Below, in pieces: positions 7,147-15,725 of a DNA stretch of 64,000 nucleotides (the first letter of the stretch is position 1; each line of letters opens with the position of its first letter). The stretch comes from Chloroflexota bacterium. GTDB taxonomy: Bacteria > Chloroflexota > Limnocylindria > Limnocylindrales > CSP1-4. A program made the translations under genes and the position numbers. The notes under the pieces are model-generated. The model did not search any database and was not told where the DNA came from. It saw nothing but the letters and a program-made list of their open reading frames with translations. The stretch lies in assembly GCA_015478725.1 (NCBI GenBank), contig JADMIG010000001.1:412748-476747 (forward strand), written 5' to 3'.

Positions 7147-9057
7147 ATGACCTCTCGTCCTCCTGACGGACGAGAGGTTTCGCGATTCCGGAGGTCGATG
7201 GTGGAGGACGCGCGCCCGGTGGAGAAGGTCGGATCCCAGATCACAGACGACGAGGCTCTTGAGGTCGCTGACTCGGTCCGCGGCTCGGCGGAGGAGCTCC
7301 TTGACGCCGGCGCCCACACCGAGCTCGATGCGATGCGCCACAGCACGGCCCATGTCATGGCGGAGGCCGTCGTGACGCTCTTCCCCGGCGCCAAGCTCGG
7401 GATCGGGCCGGCGATCGACGACGGGTTCTACTACGACTTCGCTCTGTCGCGGCCGCTGACGCCGGAGGACCTGGCGGCCATCGAGGCGCGCATGTCGGAG
7501 AGCGTGGCCGCTGACCATCCGTTCGTGCGGCGCGAGCTGTCCCCGGCGGACGGACGAGCGTTCTTCGTCGCACGCGAGCAGCCGTTCAAGGTGGAGATCC
7601 TCGACGACCTCGCTGCGCGTGCCGAGGCCGACGGGACGCCGATGCCGGCCACGTCCGTCTACGAGCACGGTCCGTTCGTCGACCTGTGCAAGGGCCCCCA
7701 CGTCGCCTCGACCGGACGGATCGGGCCGTTCACACTGCTCTCCGTGGCCGGTGCGTACTGGCGCGGCGACGAGCGGCGGCCGATGCTCCAGCGGATCTAC
7801 GGCACGGTCTGGCCGACGCAGGAGGAGCTCGACCGGTATCTCTGGCGGCGAGCCGAGGCGAAGAAGCGCGACCACCGCCGGCTCGGCGTCCAGCTCGACC
7901 TGTTCAGCTTCCATGATGTGTCGCCCGGGTCGGCTTTCTGGCACCCGAAGGGCCAGCGGCTCTGGCGGACCCTCGAAGCCGCGATGCGCAGCCTCCAGGA
8001 CCGCCGCGGCTATGAGGAGATCAGCACGCCCATCGTCGTATCCGAGAAGCTCTGGCGACAGTCCGGCCACTGGGATCTGTACCGCGACAACATGTTCCTC
8101 ATCGAGTCGGAGGGGCTGACCTACAGCCTCAAGCCGATGAACTGCCCGGAATCGTCGATCGTCTATCGAACCCATCTCCGCTCGTACCGCGATCTGCCGC
8201 TGCGGTACGCCGAGTACGGCCGCCTCCACCGCAACGAGCGATCCGGGACGCTGTCCGGGCTGACCAGGGTGCGCCAGTTCGTCCAGGACGACGCCCACAT
8301 CTACGTCCGCCCGGACCAGCTCGCCGACGAGGTCGAGGCGCTGCTCGGCGAAGTCCGGGAGGCGTACTCGTGGGTGGGGTTCACGCCGCGGTTCGCCTTC
8401 GCGACCCGGCCGGACAAGGCGCTCGGCGACCCGGCGATCTGGGAGCGGGCGGAAGGGCTCATCCGGGCGGCCCTTGATCGATCGGGCGTCTCGTATGTCG
8501 TGAAGCCGAAGGACGGGACGTTCTACGCCCCGAAGATCGACATCTACATCGACGACGCGCTCGGCCGGGAGTGGCAGATGGCGACGATCCAGGTGGATCT
8601 CGTCATGCTACCCGAGCGCTTCGACCTCACCTACATCGACGAGGACGGGCGGCCGCAGCGGCCGATCGCCATCCATCGGGCCATCTACGGCTCGCTCGAG
8701 CGGTTCATCGGGATCCTTGTCGAGCACTTCGCCGGTGCGTTCCCACTCTGGCTCGCGCCCGTGCAGGCGGTCGTCGTTCCCATCGCCGACCGGCACGTCG
8801 AGCCGGGCAGGGAGCTCGCCGCGCTCCTCCGCGAGCATGGCCTCCGCGTCGAGGTCGACGAGACAGATGGCCGGATGCAGAACAAGATCCGTCTCGCGCA
8901 GGAACAGAAAGTCCCGGTCATGCTCGTCCTTGGGGACCGGGAGGTGGAGGCGCGGACGGCGGCGCCACGCCTCAGGTCGGGGGAGCAGCTGCCGGCGGAG
9001 GGATGGGACGAGCTTGCGGACCGGCTCGCGGCGGAGGTGGCAGCCCGCCATCCGTAG
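7147..9057 (+). CDS. thrS: Threonine-tRNA ligase
   Basis: A 636-residue class II aminoacyl-tRNA synthetase charging tRNA-Thr. The editing (SAD-like) domain has HSTAHVMAEAV near residue 65 and the later CKGPHV. The catalytic core has motif 2 around YRDLPLRYAEYGRLHRNERSG, the zinc ligand in MNCPES, and motif 3 ending in RAIYGSLERFIGILVEHFAG. The C-terminal anticodon-binding domain covers VVPIADRHVEPGRELAALL onward. The first ~60 residues are too short and too dissimilar for the usual N-terminal TGS domain. ATG 7147 has a good GGGAGG five nt upstream; ATG 7198 is the alternative because a strong hairpin covers the first start. Confidence 0.96.
   Translation: MTSRPPDGREVSRFRRSMVEDARPVEKVGSQITDDEALEVADSVRGSAEELLDAGAHTELDAMRHSTAHVMAEAVVTLFPGAKLGIGPAIDDGFYYDFALSRPLTPEDLAAIEARMSESVAADHPFVRRELSPADGRAFFVAREQPFKVEILDDLAARAEADGTPMPATSVYEHGPFVDLCKGPHVASTGRIGPFTLLSVAGAYWRGDERRPMLQRIYGTVWPTQEELDRYLWRRAEAKKRDHRRLGVQLDLFSFHDVSPGSAFWHPKGQRLWRTLEAAMRSLQDRRGYEEISTPIVVSEKLWRQSGHWDLYRDNMFLIESEGLTYSLKPMNCPESSIVYRTHLRSYRDLPLRYAEYGRLHRNERSGTLSGLTRVRQFVQDDAHIYVRPDQLADEVEALLGEVREAYSWVGFTPRFAFATRPDKALGDPAIWERAEGLIRAALDRSGVSYVVKPKDGTFYAPKIDIYIDDALGREWQMATIQVDLVMLPERFDLTYIDEDGRPQRPIAIHRAIYGSLERFIGILVEHFAGAFPLWLAPVQAVVVPIADRHVEPGRELAALLREHGLRVEVDETDGRMQNKIRLAQEQKVPVMLVLGDREVEARTAAPRLRSGEQLPAEGWDELADRLAAEVAARHP
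7150..7178 (+). promoter_or_regulatory. Perfect 11-bp hairpin over the thrS start
   Basis: ACCTCTCGTCC (7150-7160) is perfectly complementary to GGACGAGAGGT (7168-7178), separated by a 7-nt loop and followed by TTTCGCG. It sits 33 nt after the tRNA-Val gene and begins right after the preferred thrS ATG (7147-7149). It could act as a weak intrinsic terminator or processing signal for the tRNA, or as a translational control hairpin for thrS. If it is a terminator, thrS translation may start at ATG 7198 instead. Confidence 0.6.
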
Positions 9058-9357
9058 CGCCGTCTGCGGTCCCATGGGAGCGGCTGTCCGAATCGTCCCG
9101 CGGGTTCCGCCGATCGGTGCCCGCGCCGATCCGAAGTCGACATCGAGCGGATCCTGTCACTTGCTCACCAGGCGCGCGCTGGTCGGCGGGTTGCGGACAG
9201 ACGCTCACGGCAGCGGATATCACGATCGCGGCCGGCGTCCCCGGCGCGCTGTCGTCGATTCGGACCGTATGCTATCCTCCGCGGGCGGTCGCGCCCTGCC
9301 GCCGCTCGGTCGCGCCACGCACGACCGCCGCGCCGCCACAGACGAAGGGGATAGACC
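9058..9357 (+). other. Untranslated region between thrS and infC; probable infC promoter and leader
   Basis: These 300 nt show no convincing coding sequence. A -10-like TATCCT lies at 9273-9278, about 80 nt before the infC start, giving a structured leader. A short hairpin ACCAG/CTGGT around a GCGCGCG loop occurs near 9169-9185 after thrS but lacks a T tract. In Bacillus the infC-rpmI-rplT leader is bound by L20; I cannot identify that structure here by eye. Confidence 0.5.
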
Positions 9358-10128
9358 ATCAGTCGAGACCTGCGCATCAACCAGATGATCCGGATCCCAC
9401 AGGTGCGGGTCGTCGATGAAGAGGGAGCCCAGCTGGGGGTCATGCCCACGGCCCAGGCTCTCGCGATGGCGCAGGAGCGAGGGTACGACCTCGTCGAGGT
9501 CGCGCCGATGGCCGCTCCACCGGTGGCCCGGTTCCTCGACTTCGGCCAGTACAAGTACGAGCTGACGAAGCGCGAGAAGGAAGCCAAGCGCAAGCAGCGG
9601 TCCGTGACCTTCAAGGAGGTCCGACTCAAGCCGAAGATCGGCGGCGGCGACTTCGACACGAAGGTCCGGCGGGCGATCGAGTTCCTCGAGGAAGGTGATC
9701 GGATCAAGGTCGCCGTCCAGTTCCGGGGACGCGAGCTCACCCATCCGGAGATCGGCCGAGCGCTCATCGAACGGTTCACGGACAGGATCAAGGACCACGG
9801 CGTCGTCGAGCGGGCGCCGCTCCTCGAAGGCAAGTCCATGCATATCACCGTCGCTTCAACGCACAAACCGACGTCACACGACGGACCGCCCGCGGCAGGG
9901 AGTTCGGCGGTCCCGCGCGAGCCGTCCCCCGCGCCGGCCGGCCCGGCGATCGAGGCGGTGGCAGCTACCGCCGAACCGGCGGCATCGACGGCCGAGCCGG
10001 ACGGCCGGGAGCCAGTCGGCGCACCCGTGACCGCGGTCGACGGAGCGCCGGCGGCAGCGCCTCGTGCGACACCGCGACCTCGGACCAGATCAGCCCCCGC
10101 CGCGACGCCGGCACCGACAGGAGAATGA
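9358..10128 (+). CDS. infC: Translation initiation factor IF-3, with ATC start and long C-terminal tail
   Basis: A 256-residue factor that binds the 30S subunit and checks start-codon selection. The conserved N terminus (SRDLRINQMIRIPQVRVVDEEG) is complete only if translation starts at ATC 9358, preceded by GGGG eight to nine nt upstream. ATG 9385 would remove nine conserved residues. Rare AUU or AUC starts are a known feature of infC and serve autoregulation by IF-3. The two IF-3 domains and basic linker (KREKEAKRKQRSVTFKEVRLKP) end near residue 175. An Ala/Pro-rich low-complexity tail of about 80 residues follows, comparable to the extended IF-3 of Myxococcus. It is first in the conserved infC-rpmI-rplT operon. 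Confidence 0.93.
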   Translation: MSRDLRINQMIRIPQVRVVDEEGAQLGVMPTAQALAMAQERGYDLVEVAPMAAPPVARFLDFGQYKYELTKREKEAKRKQRSVTFKEVRLKPKIGGGDFDTKVRRAIEFLEEGDRIKVAVQFRGRELTHPEIGRALIERFTDRIKDHGVVERAPLLEGKSMHITVASTHKPTSHDGPPAAGSSAVPREPSPAPAGPAIEAVAATAEPAASTAEPDGREPVGAPVTAVDGAPAAAPRATPRPRTRSAPAATPAPTGE

Positions 10129-10132
10129 AGCG

Positions 10133-10330
10133 ATGCCGAAGATGAAGACCCACAAGGCGGCTCAGAAACGCATCGGGACGACCGGGACCGGCAAGATCGT
10201 CCGGGTCCGCGCGTGGAGTGGCCACCACCTCCAGATCAAGTCATCCCGCCGGACGCGCCGGTACGCCGGCAAGAGCGTCCTTGGGAGCGAGCACGCGAAG
10301 CAGGTTCGACGCCTGCTGCCGTACCTGTAG
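10133..10330 (+). CDS. rpmI: Large ribosomal subunit protein bL35
   Basis: A 65-residue, very basic ribosomal protein of normal length for the family. It starts [13 protein letters not shown], the bL35 signature, and ends [13 protein letters not shown] purine-rich GGAGAATGAAG precedes the ATG. It lies 4 bp after infC and 13 bp before rplT, in the canonical order of the translation operon. Confidence 0.97.
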   Translation: MPKMKTHKAAQKRIGTTGTGKIVRVRAWSGHHLQIKSSRRTRRYAGKSVLGSEHAKQVRRLLPYL

Positions 10331-10343
10331 GAGCGAATCTTCC

Positions 10344-10694
10344 ATGCCACGAGTCAAGCGCGGAGTCACCTCCCACAAGCGTCACAAGCGTCTTCTCGAT
10401 GCCGCCGAGGGCCGGCGCGGGACGCGGTCGCGGCTCGTCAAGCCCGCCCGCGAGGCACTCCTCCACGCGATGGCGTATGCGACGCGCGACCGGAAGCAGC
10501 GGAAGCGCCAGTTCCGCCAGCTGTGGATCGTCCGGATCAACGCCGCCGCCCGCCAGCATGGACTGAGCTATGGCCGCTTCATCACCGGACTCAAGCAGGC
10601 GGACGTCGAGCTCGATCGGAAGATGCTTGCCGATCTCGCCGTTCGTGACGCGGCGACCTTCGGCCGGATCGTCGACGTCGCCAGGGGCGCCTGA
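10344..10694 (+). CDS. rplT: Large ribosomal subunit protein bL20
   Basis: A 116-residue basic protein that binds 23S rRNA early in 50S assembly. It starts [21 protein letters not shown] and contains [22 protein letters not shown] split over the family's conserved long helix, then [14 protein letters not shown]. Length and termini match the bL20 family. In other bacteria L20 represses this operon through the infC leader; whether that happens here is unknown. Confidence 0.97.
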   Translation: MPRVKRGVTSHKRHKRLLDAAEGRRGTRSRLVKPAREALLHAMAYATRDRKQRKRQFRQLWIVRINAAARQHGLSYGRFITGLKQADVELDRKMLADLAVRDAATFGRIVDVARGA

Positions 10695-10769
10695 CGCCCG
10701 GCACGTGACCGTTCGCCGCCGGACCATCCGGCATCCCGTCGTCGTGCCAGACGGCCGCTCGCGTCGCAT

Positions 10770-11825
10770 GTGACCGCACCGAGCATGGATCTCCCGAGCC
10801 TGCAGGCCGATCTCGAACGTCTCCGCGCGCGTGCCGCCGACGCGTCTCGCGCGGCCGAGGATCTCGCCGCGATCGAGGCGCTCGACGTCGAACTCCTCGG
10901 CAAGAAGGGCGAGCTCACGTCCGTCCTCCGGGGGATCGGCTCGCTCGCGCCCGCAGACCGTCCGCTCGTCGGCGCCATCGCCAACGACGTCCGGACGGCG
11001 ATCGAGGCGACGATCTCCGAGCGTCGCACCGAGCTTGCGGCGAGGTCGCTGTCCGGTCGCCTCGCGGCGGAAGCGACGGACGTCACGACGCCCGGGCGAC
11101 GGCCGGCGCGCGGACGGCTCCACCCGCTCGTCGAGACCGCGCGCGAGATCGCCCGGATCTTCGGCCAGTTCGGCTTCGTCGACTACGAGGGACCGGAGAT
11201 CGAGGACGACGTCACGAACTTCCAGATGCTCAACATCCCGCCGGATCACCCGGCACGGGACCTCTGGGACACGCTCTACGTTGACATCGACGGGTACCTG
11301 CTGCGGACGCACACGTCGCCCGGTCAGATCCGGGTCATGCACGCGGAGGCGCCGCCGATCCGAGCGCTGCTTCCCGGGCGGGTCTATCGCTATGAAGCCA
11401 TCGACGCGAGCCATCAGACCGAGTTCTTCCAGGTCGAGGGACTCATGGTGGACGAGGGGACGACGCTGGGCCACCTGCGCGGCCTGCTCGACGAGTTCGC
11501 CCGGGCGATGTTCGGGGCCGGACGAAGGACCCGCTTCCGGCCCGGCTACTACCCGTTCACGGAGCCGTCCGTGGCGTTCGACGTCGAGTGCCTCGTCTGC
11601 GGCAGGGTCGGCTGCCCGGCGTGCTCGCGGAGCGGCTGGATGACGATCCTCGGCGCGGGCATGGTCCACCCGGTCGTCCTCCAGTACGGCGGGCTCGATC
11701 CGGAGCGGTACCAGGGATTCGCCTTCGGGATGGGCGTCGAACGGATCGCCAACCTTCGCTACGGCGTCGCCGATCTGCGCTCGTATCTCGAGAACGACCT
11801 CCGGTTCCTCGAGCAGTTCCGATGA
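10770..11825 (+). CDS. pheS: Phenylalanine-tRNA ligase alpha subunit
   Basis: A 351-residue catalytic subunit of the (alpha-beta)2 enzyme. An N-terminal coiled coil of ~85 residues binds tRNA. Motif 2 lies around PGRVYRYEAIDASHQTEFFQ and motif 3 in FAFGMGVERIANLRYGV. Family-typical pieces include HPLVETAREIARIFGQFGF and FTEPSVAFDVEC. A Cys-rich CLVCGRVGCPACSRSGW loop resembles the zinc-like knuckle of many bacterial PheS. The start is GTG 10770, or ATG 10785 five codons later. Its stop overlaps pheT as ATGA. Confidence 0.96.
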   Translation: MTAPSMDLPSLQADLERLRARAADASRAAEDLAAIEALDVELLGKKGELTSVLRGIGSLAPADRPLVGAIANDVRTAIEATISERRTELAARSLSGRLAAEATDVTTPGRRPARGRLHPLVETAREIARIFGQFGFVDYEGPEIEDDVTNFQMLNIPPDHPARDLWDTLYVDIDGYLLRTHTSPGQIRVMHAEAPPIRALLPGRVYRYEAIDASHQTEFFQVEGLMVDEGTTLGHLRGLLDEFARAMFGAGRRTRFRPGYYPFTEPSVAFDVECLVCGRVGCPACSRSGWMTILGAGMVHPVVLQYGGLDPERYQGFAFGMGVERIANLRYGVADLRSYLENDLRFLEQFR

Positions 11826-14302
11826 GGGTCCCGCTCGGCTGGCTCGCCGACTATGTCGATCTCGACCTCACGCCGGAGGCACTCGCCGAGCGGCTGACCG
11901 TCCTCGGGATGGAGGTGCGGGGGATCGAACGATGGGGAGCCGCGTGGCAGGACGTCGTCGTCGGGGAACTGCTCACCGTGGCGAAGCATCCGAACGCCGA
12001 CCGCCTCTCGCTCACGACGGTCCTGGTGGGGGAGGACGAGCCACTCTCGATCGTCTGCGGGGCGACGAACATCGCGCCCGGCCAGCGCGTCCCGGTCGCC
12101 CTGCCGGGGGCGACGCTGCCCGGCGGGCGACGGATCGAGCGGACGGAGAAGATGGGGATCGTCAGCAACGGCATGCTCTGCTCCGGTGCAGAGCTCGGGA
12201 TGACGGCCGATGCCGAGGGCATCCTCATCCTGGGGCAGGACGCACCGGTCGGTCGTCCGCTCGCGGACCTGTACGGCGACACCGTTCTCGACGTCGACGT
12301 GAAACCCAATCGCGGTGACGCGCTTTCGCTCGTCGGCCTCGCCCGCGAGGTCGCGGCGGCGACCGGGGCGACCGTGCGCTTCCCGTCGTTCACTGTCGAG
12401 GAGGTGGGCGCCGGGGTGGCGGAACGGCTCATCGTCGAGGTCCGCGAGCCGGACCTCTGTCCGCGCTTCGTCGCCCGGTACGTCGGCGGCGTGCGGATCG
12501 GACCGTCGCCCGACGCGATCCAGATGCGACTCCAGGCCGCCGGCATGCGACCGATCGACAACGTCGTCGATGCGAGCAACTTCGTCATGCTCGAACTCGG
12601 CAAGCCCACCCACACCTTCGACGCCGCACACATCGAGGGTGGTCGCCTCATCGTCCGTCGGGCGCTCGATGGCGAGCGACTGGCGACCCTCGACCATGTC
12701 GACCGCACGCTCGACCCATCGACGCTCGTCATCGCCGACGCACGCCGGGTCCTCGCGATCGCCGGCATCATCGGCGGCGCCGAGAGCGAGGTCTCCGACG
12801 CCACGCGTGACGTCGTCGTCGAATCGGCCATCTTCGACCCGGTCGCGATCCGCCGGACGGGGCACCGCTACGCCCTCCGCTCGGAGGCGAGCCTCCGCTT
12901 CGAGAAGGGACAGGAGTCTCGCCTCGCGCGGATCGGCGCGGATCGGGTCGCGGCGCTCGTCTCGAGCTGGGCCGGAGGCTCGGTCGCGCCCGGCCGTATC
13001 GACACCACTCCCGTCGAGCCCGAGGAGCACCGCGTCCGGTTCCGGCCCGCCCGCGTCGATCGACTGCTCGGCACCCGCCTCGGCGCCTCGACGCAGGCGA
13101 CGCTCCTCGGCCGGGTCGGCATCGCGACGATGGCGGCGAGTGGCGACCGTCCGGTCGTCGTGTCGAGCGGCACCCGCCCGCTCGAGGTCGCAGCGCACGG
13201 CGAGGAGGTCCTCGAGGCGATCATCCCGACGTGGCGGCATGACCTCGCGGTCGAGGCCGACCTCGCCGAGGAGGTCGCGCGCGTGGCCGGCTACGAGACG
13301 ATCGCGGAGGTCCTGCCCGACACCGCGATGCCGCATCACCGGCCGGCGCCGCTCGGTGTCCGGGACGCGGTTCGGTCGATCCTCGCCGGGGCGGGACTCC
13401 GCGAGGTCGTCACCTACGCGCTCATCGCGCCCGCGCGCGGGGGCGCGATGAGCTGGCCCGGCGATGCGGGGCGGGCGCCGGACGGAGAGGCGGACGCGGC
13501 CGGAACGCCGATCAGTGCGACGAACCCGCTCTCGCTCGATCACTCGGTCCTCCGCCAACAGCTCGTCGGGAGCCTCCTCGAGGTCGTCGACACGAACCTT
13601 CGCCAGGGACGGCCGGATATCGCGATCTTCGAGGTCGGCAAGGGATACGGGCGCGTCGATGATGCGCCACACGAATGGTGGCGCCTCGCGTTCGCGCTCA
13701 CGGGACCGTCGACGCCGGCGACCTGGGATCGCCCGCCGACGACCTACGACCTTGCCGATGCGAAAGGGGTCATCGAGACGCTCGCCGAGGCGCTCGGGCT
13801 GCCGCCGGTCGACTTCACCCCCTGGACTGACGGGTATCCCTTTCATCCGGGACGCGCCGCCGTGGCGAACGCGGGCGCAGGCCTGGTCGGGCGGGTGGGG
13901 GAGTGTCACCCGAGCCTGCTCGCTGCCCTCGACCTGAGAGCGGACCGGATCGTCGTCGCCGAACTCGCTATCGCGGGCCTCACCCGGGGGATCGTGACCT
14001 CGCCGCGGATCCGCCCCGTGCCGCGCCACCCGGCGGTGGAGCGCGACATCGCGATCGTCGTGCCGGAGGATCGTCCGGTGGCTGATGTCGCGGCGACGAT
14101 CCGGGCGGCGGCCGGCACGCTGCTCGTGGACGCCAGGCTGTTCGACATCTATCGGGGTGCGCCGCTCGGGGCGGACGACAAGAGTGTCGCCTTCCGGCTC
14201 ACATTCCAGGCGGAGCGGACGCTCACGGAACCGGAGATCGACAGAGCGTTCGCCGCGATCGCGACCGGCCTCGTGGCCTCGGGGGCGCGCCTTCGTACCT
14301 GA
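11822..14302 (+). CDS. pheT: Phenylalanine-tRNA ligase beta subunit
   Basis: An 826-residue subunit. It has an N-terminal EMAP/OB tRNA-binding domain (VGELLTVAKHPNADRLSL, residues ~45-150), then the B3/B4 editing domain (PIDNVVDASNFVMLELGKPTH). The B5 DNA-binding-like domain and the inactive catalytic-like core follow. The C-terminal ferredoxin-fold anticodon-binding domain runs from PRHPAVERDIAIVVPEDRPV to the end. Length and domain order are normal. ATG 11822 overlaps the pheS stop (ATGA), coupling the two subunits. Confidence 0.96.
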   Translation: MRVPLGWLADYVDLDLTPEALAERLTVLGMEVRGIERWGAAWQDVVVGELLTVAKHPNADRLSLTTVLVGEDEPLSIVCGATNIAPGQRVPVALPGATLPGGRRIERTEKMGIVSNGMLCSGAELGMTADAEGILILGQDAPVGRPLADLYGDTVLDVDVKPNRGDALSLVGLAREVAAATGATVRFPSFTVEEVGAGVAERLIVEVREPDLCPRFVARYVGGVRIGPSPDAIQMRLQAAGMRPIDNVVDASNFVMLELGKPTHTFDAAHIEGGRLIVRRALDGERLATLDHVDRTLDPSTLVIADARRVLAIAGIIGGAESEVSDATRDVVVESAIFDPVAIRRTGHRYALRSEASLRFEKGQESRLARIGADRVAALVSSWAGGSVAPGRIDTTPVEPEEHRVRFRPARVDRLLGTRLGASTQATLLGRVGIATMAASGDRPVVVSSGTRPLEVAAHGEEVLEAIIPTWRHDLAVEADLAEEVARVAGYETIAEVLPDTAMPHHRPAPLGVRDAVRSILAGAGLREVVTYALIAPARGGAMSWPGDAGRAPDGEADAAGTPISATNPLSLDHSVLRQQLVGSLLEVVDTNLRQGRPDIAIFEVGKGYGRVDDAPHEWWRLAFALTGPSTPATWDRPPTTYDLADAKGVIETLAEALGLPPVDFTPWTDGYPFHPGRAAVANAGAGLVGRVGECHPSLLAALDLRADRIVVAELAIAGLTRGIVTSPRIRPVPRHPAVERDIAIVVPEDRPVADVAATIRAAAGTLLVDARLFDIYRGAPLGADDKSVAFRLTFQAERTLTEPEIDRAFAAIATGLVASGARLRT

Positions 14303-14434
14303 CGCCCGGTGCGGTCCGGCCTGGTCCGGGCGGTTGCGGCGGCGCGAGAGGCACTGCTACCCTAGGCCGCTGGGTCGGCGTCCCGCCGGCCCGGTGTCGC
14401 GCGGCGCGGGTTCGGACGCACATCGGGAGAATGG

Positions 14435-15013
14435 GTGGACATCGTCGGCTTCATCGAGAGCTTTCGGCTCTTCGACCTCATCGTCCTGCTCATCCTCGGC
14501 GTCGCGTTCGTCATCGGCTTCTTCCAGGGGACGATCCGCCGCATCCTCGGGATCGGTTCGATCCTCGTCTCGTTCCTCCTGGCGGCCAATCTCCGCGCCC
14601 CCCTGGGGGGGTTCTTCGCGAGCAACTGGCGTCAGTTCCCGACCGAGTACAGCTACATGATCGCGTTCGGGGTCGTCTTCGTCATCGCAAGCCTCGCCTT
14701 GAGCCTCGTCGTCCAGGGGTTCTACAAGCATCAACCGCTGTTCGCGAAGGCGACGGTGGTCGATCAGGTCCTTGGCGGGGTCCTCGGCGTCACCCAGGCG
14801 ATGCTCATCATCGGCTTCGCGATCGTCATCCTCGACTCCTACTTCCGGGCGCCCGGTGTCTCCCAGGGCACCGGCGAGCTCCTCATCCTTCGCGACCTGT
14901 GGATGGGATTCGATACTTCGGGCACGGTCCATGCATTCCGCGACACACTGATCCCCGGCTTCTTCACGGTCTTCGGGGCACTCGTCCCGACCGACGTACG
15001 CGGGATCGTCTGA
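14435..15013 (+). CDS. CvpA family membrane protein
   Basis: A 192-residue inner-membrane protein with four hydrophobic helices (about residues 10-30, 35-55, 75-98 and 112-133). The CvpA-type first segment is IVLLILGVAFVIGFFQGTIR. CvpA proteins are linked to colicin V production and envelope robustness, but their biochemical role is unsettled. The start is GTG 14435 after GGGAG. Its stop overlaps the CTG start of mpg as CTGA at 15010-15013. Confidence 0.85.
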   Translation: MDIVGFIESFRLFDLIVLLILGVAFVIGFFQGTIRRILGIGSILVSFLLAANLRAPLGGFFASNWRQFPTEYSYMIAFGVVFVIASLALSLVVQGFYKHQPLFAKATVVDQVLGGVLGVTQAMLIIGFAIVILDSYFRAPGVSQGTGELLILRDLWMGFDTSGTVHAFRDTLIPGFFTVFGALVPTDVRGIV

Positions 15014-15708
15014 GCGCGTTCGACCGGGCCCTCCTCCTCGGATCGCCGGTCGACGCCGCCCGCGCCCTCCTCGGCGCCCGCCTCGTTCGCGCCGAGCCTG
15101 ATCGCGATCGTCGGATCGGCCGGATCGTGGAGGTCGAGGCCTACGGTGGCTCCGAGGACCGCGCTTCGCATGCCCGCTTCGGCCGCACCCCGCGCACCAG
15201 CACGATGTTCGGGCGCGCCGGCCGTGCCTACGTGTACCGTGTCTACGGCATGTACACATGTCTCAACGTCGTGACCGGTCCCGACGGCGATGCCGGCGCC
15301 GTGCTCGTCCGAGCGGTCGAACCCGTCGCCGGTCTCGAGGCGATTCGCGAGGCGCGCGTTCACCACGATCTCGAGCGAAGCCGTCTGACGCGGGGCGCGG
15401 GAGCGACCCCTGCCGTGCGCGATGCTGCCCATCGGCGGATCGCGGCCCTGCCGAGGGAGCGGCTCGCGCAGGGACCCGGGCTCGTCGGAGCCGCGTTCTC
15501 CATCGTCCCCGGCGATGACGGCGTCGACCTCTGCGACGCCGGCTCGACCATCCGGCTCGCCGGTCCGGATCCGGCCGTGAAGGGCACGATCGTCGCTGCG
15601 ACGACACGGATCGGTATCGGTTTCGCAGGCGAGCCCTGGGTCTCCCTCCCATGGCGCTTCATCCTCGTCGAGGACCGCGCGGCGGCGACTCCGACCAGCC
15701 GCTCCTGA
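15010..15708 (+). CDS. mpg: DNA-3-methyladenine glycosylase (AAG/MPG family), CTG start
   Basis: A 232-residue base-excision glycosylase removing alkylated purines. Family motifs are IGRIVEVEAYGGSEDRASHA with the catalytic Glu, MFGRAGRAYVYRVYGMY, and a C-terminal GPGLVGAAFSI region. No ATG, GTG or TTG occurs in this frame between the preceding in-frame region and GTG 15127, which already lies inside the catalytic motif. CTG 15010 gives LSAFDRALLLGSPVDAAR, matching where family members begin. It overlaps the previous stop as CTGA. I therefore infer a CTG start driven by translational coupling. Confidence 0.88.
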   Translation: MSAFDRALLLGSPVDAARALLGARLVRAEPDRDRRIGRIVEVEAYGGSEDRASHARFGRTPRTSTMFGRAGRAYVYRVYGMYTCLNVVTGPDGDAGAVLVRAVEPVAGLEAIREARVHHDLERSRLTRGAGATPAVRDAAHRRIAALPRERLAQGPGLVGAAFSIVPGDDGVDLCDAGSTIRLAGPDPAVKGTIVAATTRIGIGFAGEPWVSLPWRFILVEDRAAATPTSRS

Positions 15709-15725
15709 GCGAGGATCGCCGGCCG

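Noticed and set aside
11759-14029. 756-codon minus-strand open frame opposite pheT
   Set aside because: Antisense to a clear pheT, with Arg/Asp/Glu-biased composition typical of antisense frames at high G+C.
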